Positions 63,213 through 64,000 of a DNA stretch of 64,000 nucleotides are shown here, piece after piece. The position numbers and the translations under genes were made by a program. The notes under the pieces were generated by a model. That model searched no databases. It saw only the letters and a list, made by a program, of their open reading frames with translations, and was not told the origin of the DNA. Source of the DNA: CAZXEU01 sp965207385 (GTDB lineage Bacteria > Bacteroidota > Rhodothermia > Rhodothermales > Bin80); contig CBDBLZ010000021.1 of the NCBI GenBank assembly GCA_965207385.1, positions 682,001 to 746,000 on the forward strand, given 5' to 3'. Numbering within the stretch: the first letter of the stretch is position 1; every line of letters starts with the position of its first letter.

Positions 63213-64000
63213 CTACTTTCGCACAAGAAGCATCGGTCGCGTTTTCACGGACTCTTTTGTCGTCAACCGAGAAAAATACACGCCGGTACTGAGGTCACGG
63301 CCGTTTAGCAACGTGTGGTAAGTCCCTCGGACGTGGTGGCCGTCAACCAGCGTGACCATGTGTTGGCCCAGCGAATTGAATACTTCCAGACTGACGGGAC
63401 CCTGTGTGTTCACGCCATAGACTATACGGGTCGATTCCGCAAACGGATTCGGATAATTGCCAAGCAGTACGATTGCTCCCTGGTGCGGGACAGGTTCCGC
63501 AGACAAGGGTGAATCGAGCGTAAATCGCAGCCAGTTCACCCTGAATCCGGTCTCAAGCATGCGAAGTCGCATCCGGTGCCGGCCAGCTGCAAGGATTACG
63601 CCGGTGTGCGTCACGGTACCCCAATTCATCGTGGTCGAAGCGTTCTCGTACACGATGGGCCCCGTCACATCCTCGCCATCGAATTCCATGGCGAAGGAGG
63701 CCGTCGGAGCCTGCGTCCCCATGCGCGCTTCCAGCGTGTAGACACCGCTTTCGGCTACGTCTACCGTGTATTCCAGCCACTCTCGCCGCGTAATTCCAGC
63801 CACGTCGTAGCCGTGGCCATCGGTAGAAAAATCCACATCGACGCCTTCGTCCAAGCGAATGCCCGCGTTGTCATTTGACGGGGTCAAATCCGCGTACGCA
63901 ATTCCGGGACCGCCCAGATCATAGAATTCGGCCTCAATACGGCCGGGAATGCTATGTGGCGCGATCAGATACGGGGCCTGGCCGCAGTTGTCGCCAACCT
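63213..64000 (-). CDS. T9SS cargo protein with CBM6-like domain, C-terminal part
   Basis: The frame runs off the window, so at least 262 residues are present and the N-terminus is missing. A carbohydrate-binding module of CBM6/DUF5010 type is indicated by IPGRIEAEFYDLGGPGIAYAD near the window edge, then YDVAGITRREWLEYTVDVAESGVYTLEAR and RVNWLRF. It ends with a T9SS type A sorting domain: GNYPNPFAESTRIVYGV, VSLEVFNSLGQHMVTLVDG and GVYFSRL. It is probably secreted and anchored at the cell surface, perhaps a glycan-degrading enzyme whose catalytic domain lies outside. Confidence 0.86.
   Translation of the reverse strand, partial: VGDNCGQAPYLIAPHSIPGRIEAEFYDLGGPGIAYADLTPSNDNAGIRLDEGVDVDFSTDGHGYDVAGITRREWLEYTVDVAESGVYTLEARMGTQAPTASFAMEFDGEDVTGPIVYENASTTMNWGTVTHTGVILAAGRHRMRLRMLETGFRVNWLRFTLDSPLSAEPVPHQGAIVLLGNYPNPFAESTRIVYGVNTQGPVSLEVFNSLGQHMVTLVDGHHVRGTYHTLLNGRDLSTGVYFSRLTTKESVKTRPMLLVRK

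Noticed and set aside
1..64000. CRISPR arrays or prophage
   Set aside because: No regularly spaced repeats and no integrase, capsid or Cas genes were seen; the only mobile element is the IS1634-like one.

Overview
The window looks like chromosome of a Gram-negative, aerobic member of the Bacteroidota/Rhodothermota (FCB) lineage. Support comes from a secreted protein ending in a 'NYPNPF'-type T9SS sorting domain (right edge), the MiaB / sigma-54 activator / LptE gene order, an F-type ATP synthase split into atpDC and atpBEFHAG groups, a DUF3078 outer-membrane barrel, M14 and HExxH exported peptidases, an MlaC protein and several TolC proteins. Placement near Rhodothermales/Balneolales is inference. 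Genes are dense, mostly GC-rich, with short spacers and many 4-17 bp overlaps.

Layout. 1-357: 3' end of rarA. 361-3451: a TRAP transporter whose two membrane subunits run forward and whose binding lipoprotein runs convergently. 3493-7159: short-chain dehydrogenase, class III aminotransferase, DNA photolyase. 7300-7499: two tRNA-Ser genes. 7551-13143: ATP synthase genes atpG, A, H, F, E, B, a small membrane protein and atpZ, all on the minus strand, followed upstream by a bactofilin, an M23 peptidase split over two frames, and a DciA-like protein. 15156-20823: GluQ-RS, TolC, MlaC, a glycosyltransferase, and a glycosidase-like/membrane fusion. 20834-28145: M14 peptidase, RecJ, methyltransferase, MFS transporter, DUF3078 protein. 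28365-30297: atpC and atpD. 30547-33066: large metzincin-like protease. 33147-43259: membrane protein, AnmK, TPR protein, GT2 glycosyltransferase, LptE, sigma-54 activator, MiaB, a secreted protein, riboflavin genes ribE and ribD.

43581-55782 is a metal-handling island. A CzcC-like outer-membrane protein diverges from a CzcB-like adaptor and a CzcA-like RND pump across a gene-poor 0.9 kb. An IS1634-like transposase sits directly after czcA. Then come a ZIP-like membrane protein, a small His/Cys-rich protein, and a zinc-type CDF exporter whose C-terminal tail is a co-linear copy of that small protein. Together these could bind zinc-like ions in the cytoplasm (His-rich protein), move them to the periplasm (CDF) and on across the outer membrane (CzcCBA); this working model is inference.

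56205-64000: PlsC acyltransferase, tRNA-Gln, sodium:solute symporter, DUF2233 lipoprotein, GNAT acetyltransferase, an HTH regulator with an RsbRD-like domain, a ferredoxin-NADP reductase (FprA type), and a partial T9SS cargo protein with a CBM6-like domain.

The observation most worth following is the His/Cys-rich two-repeat module present both as a free protein and as the CDF tail.
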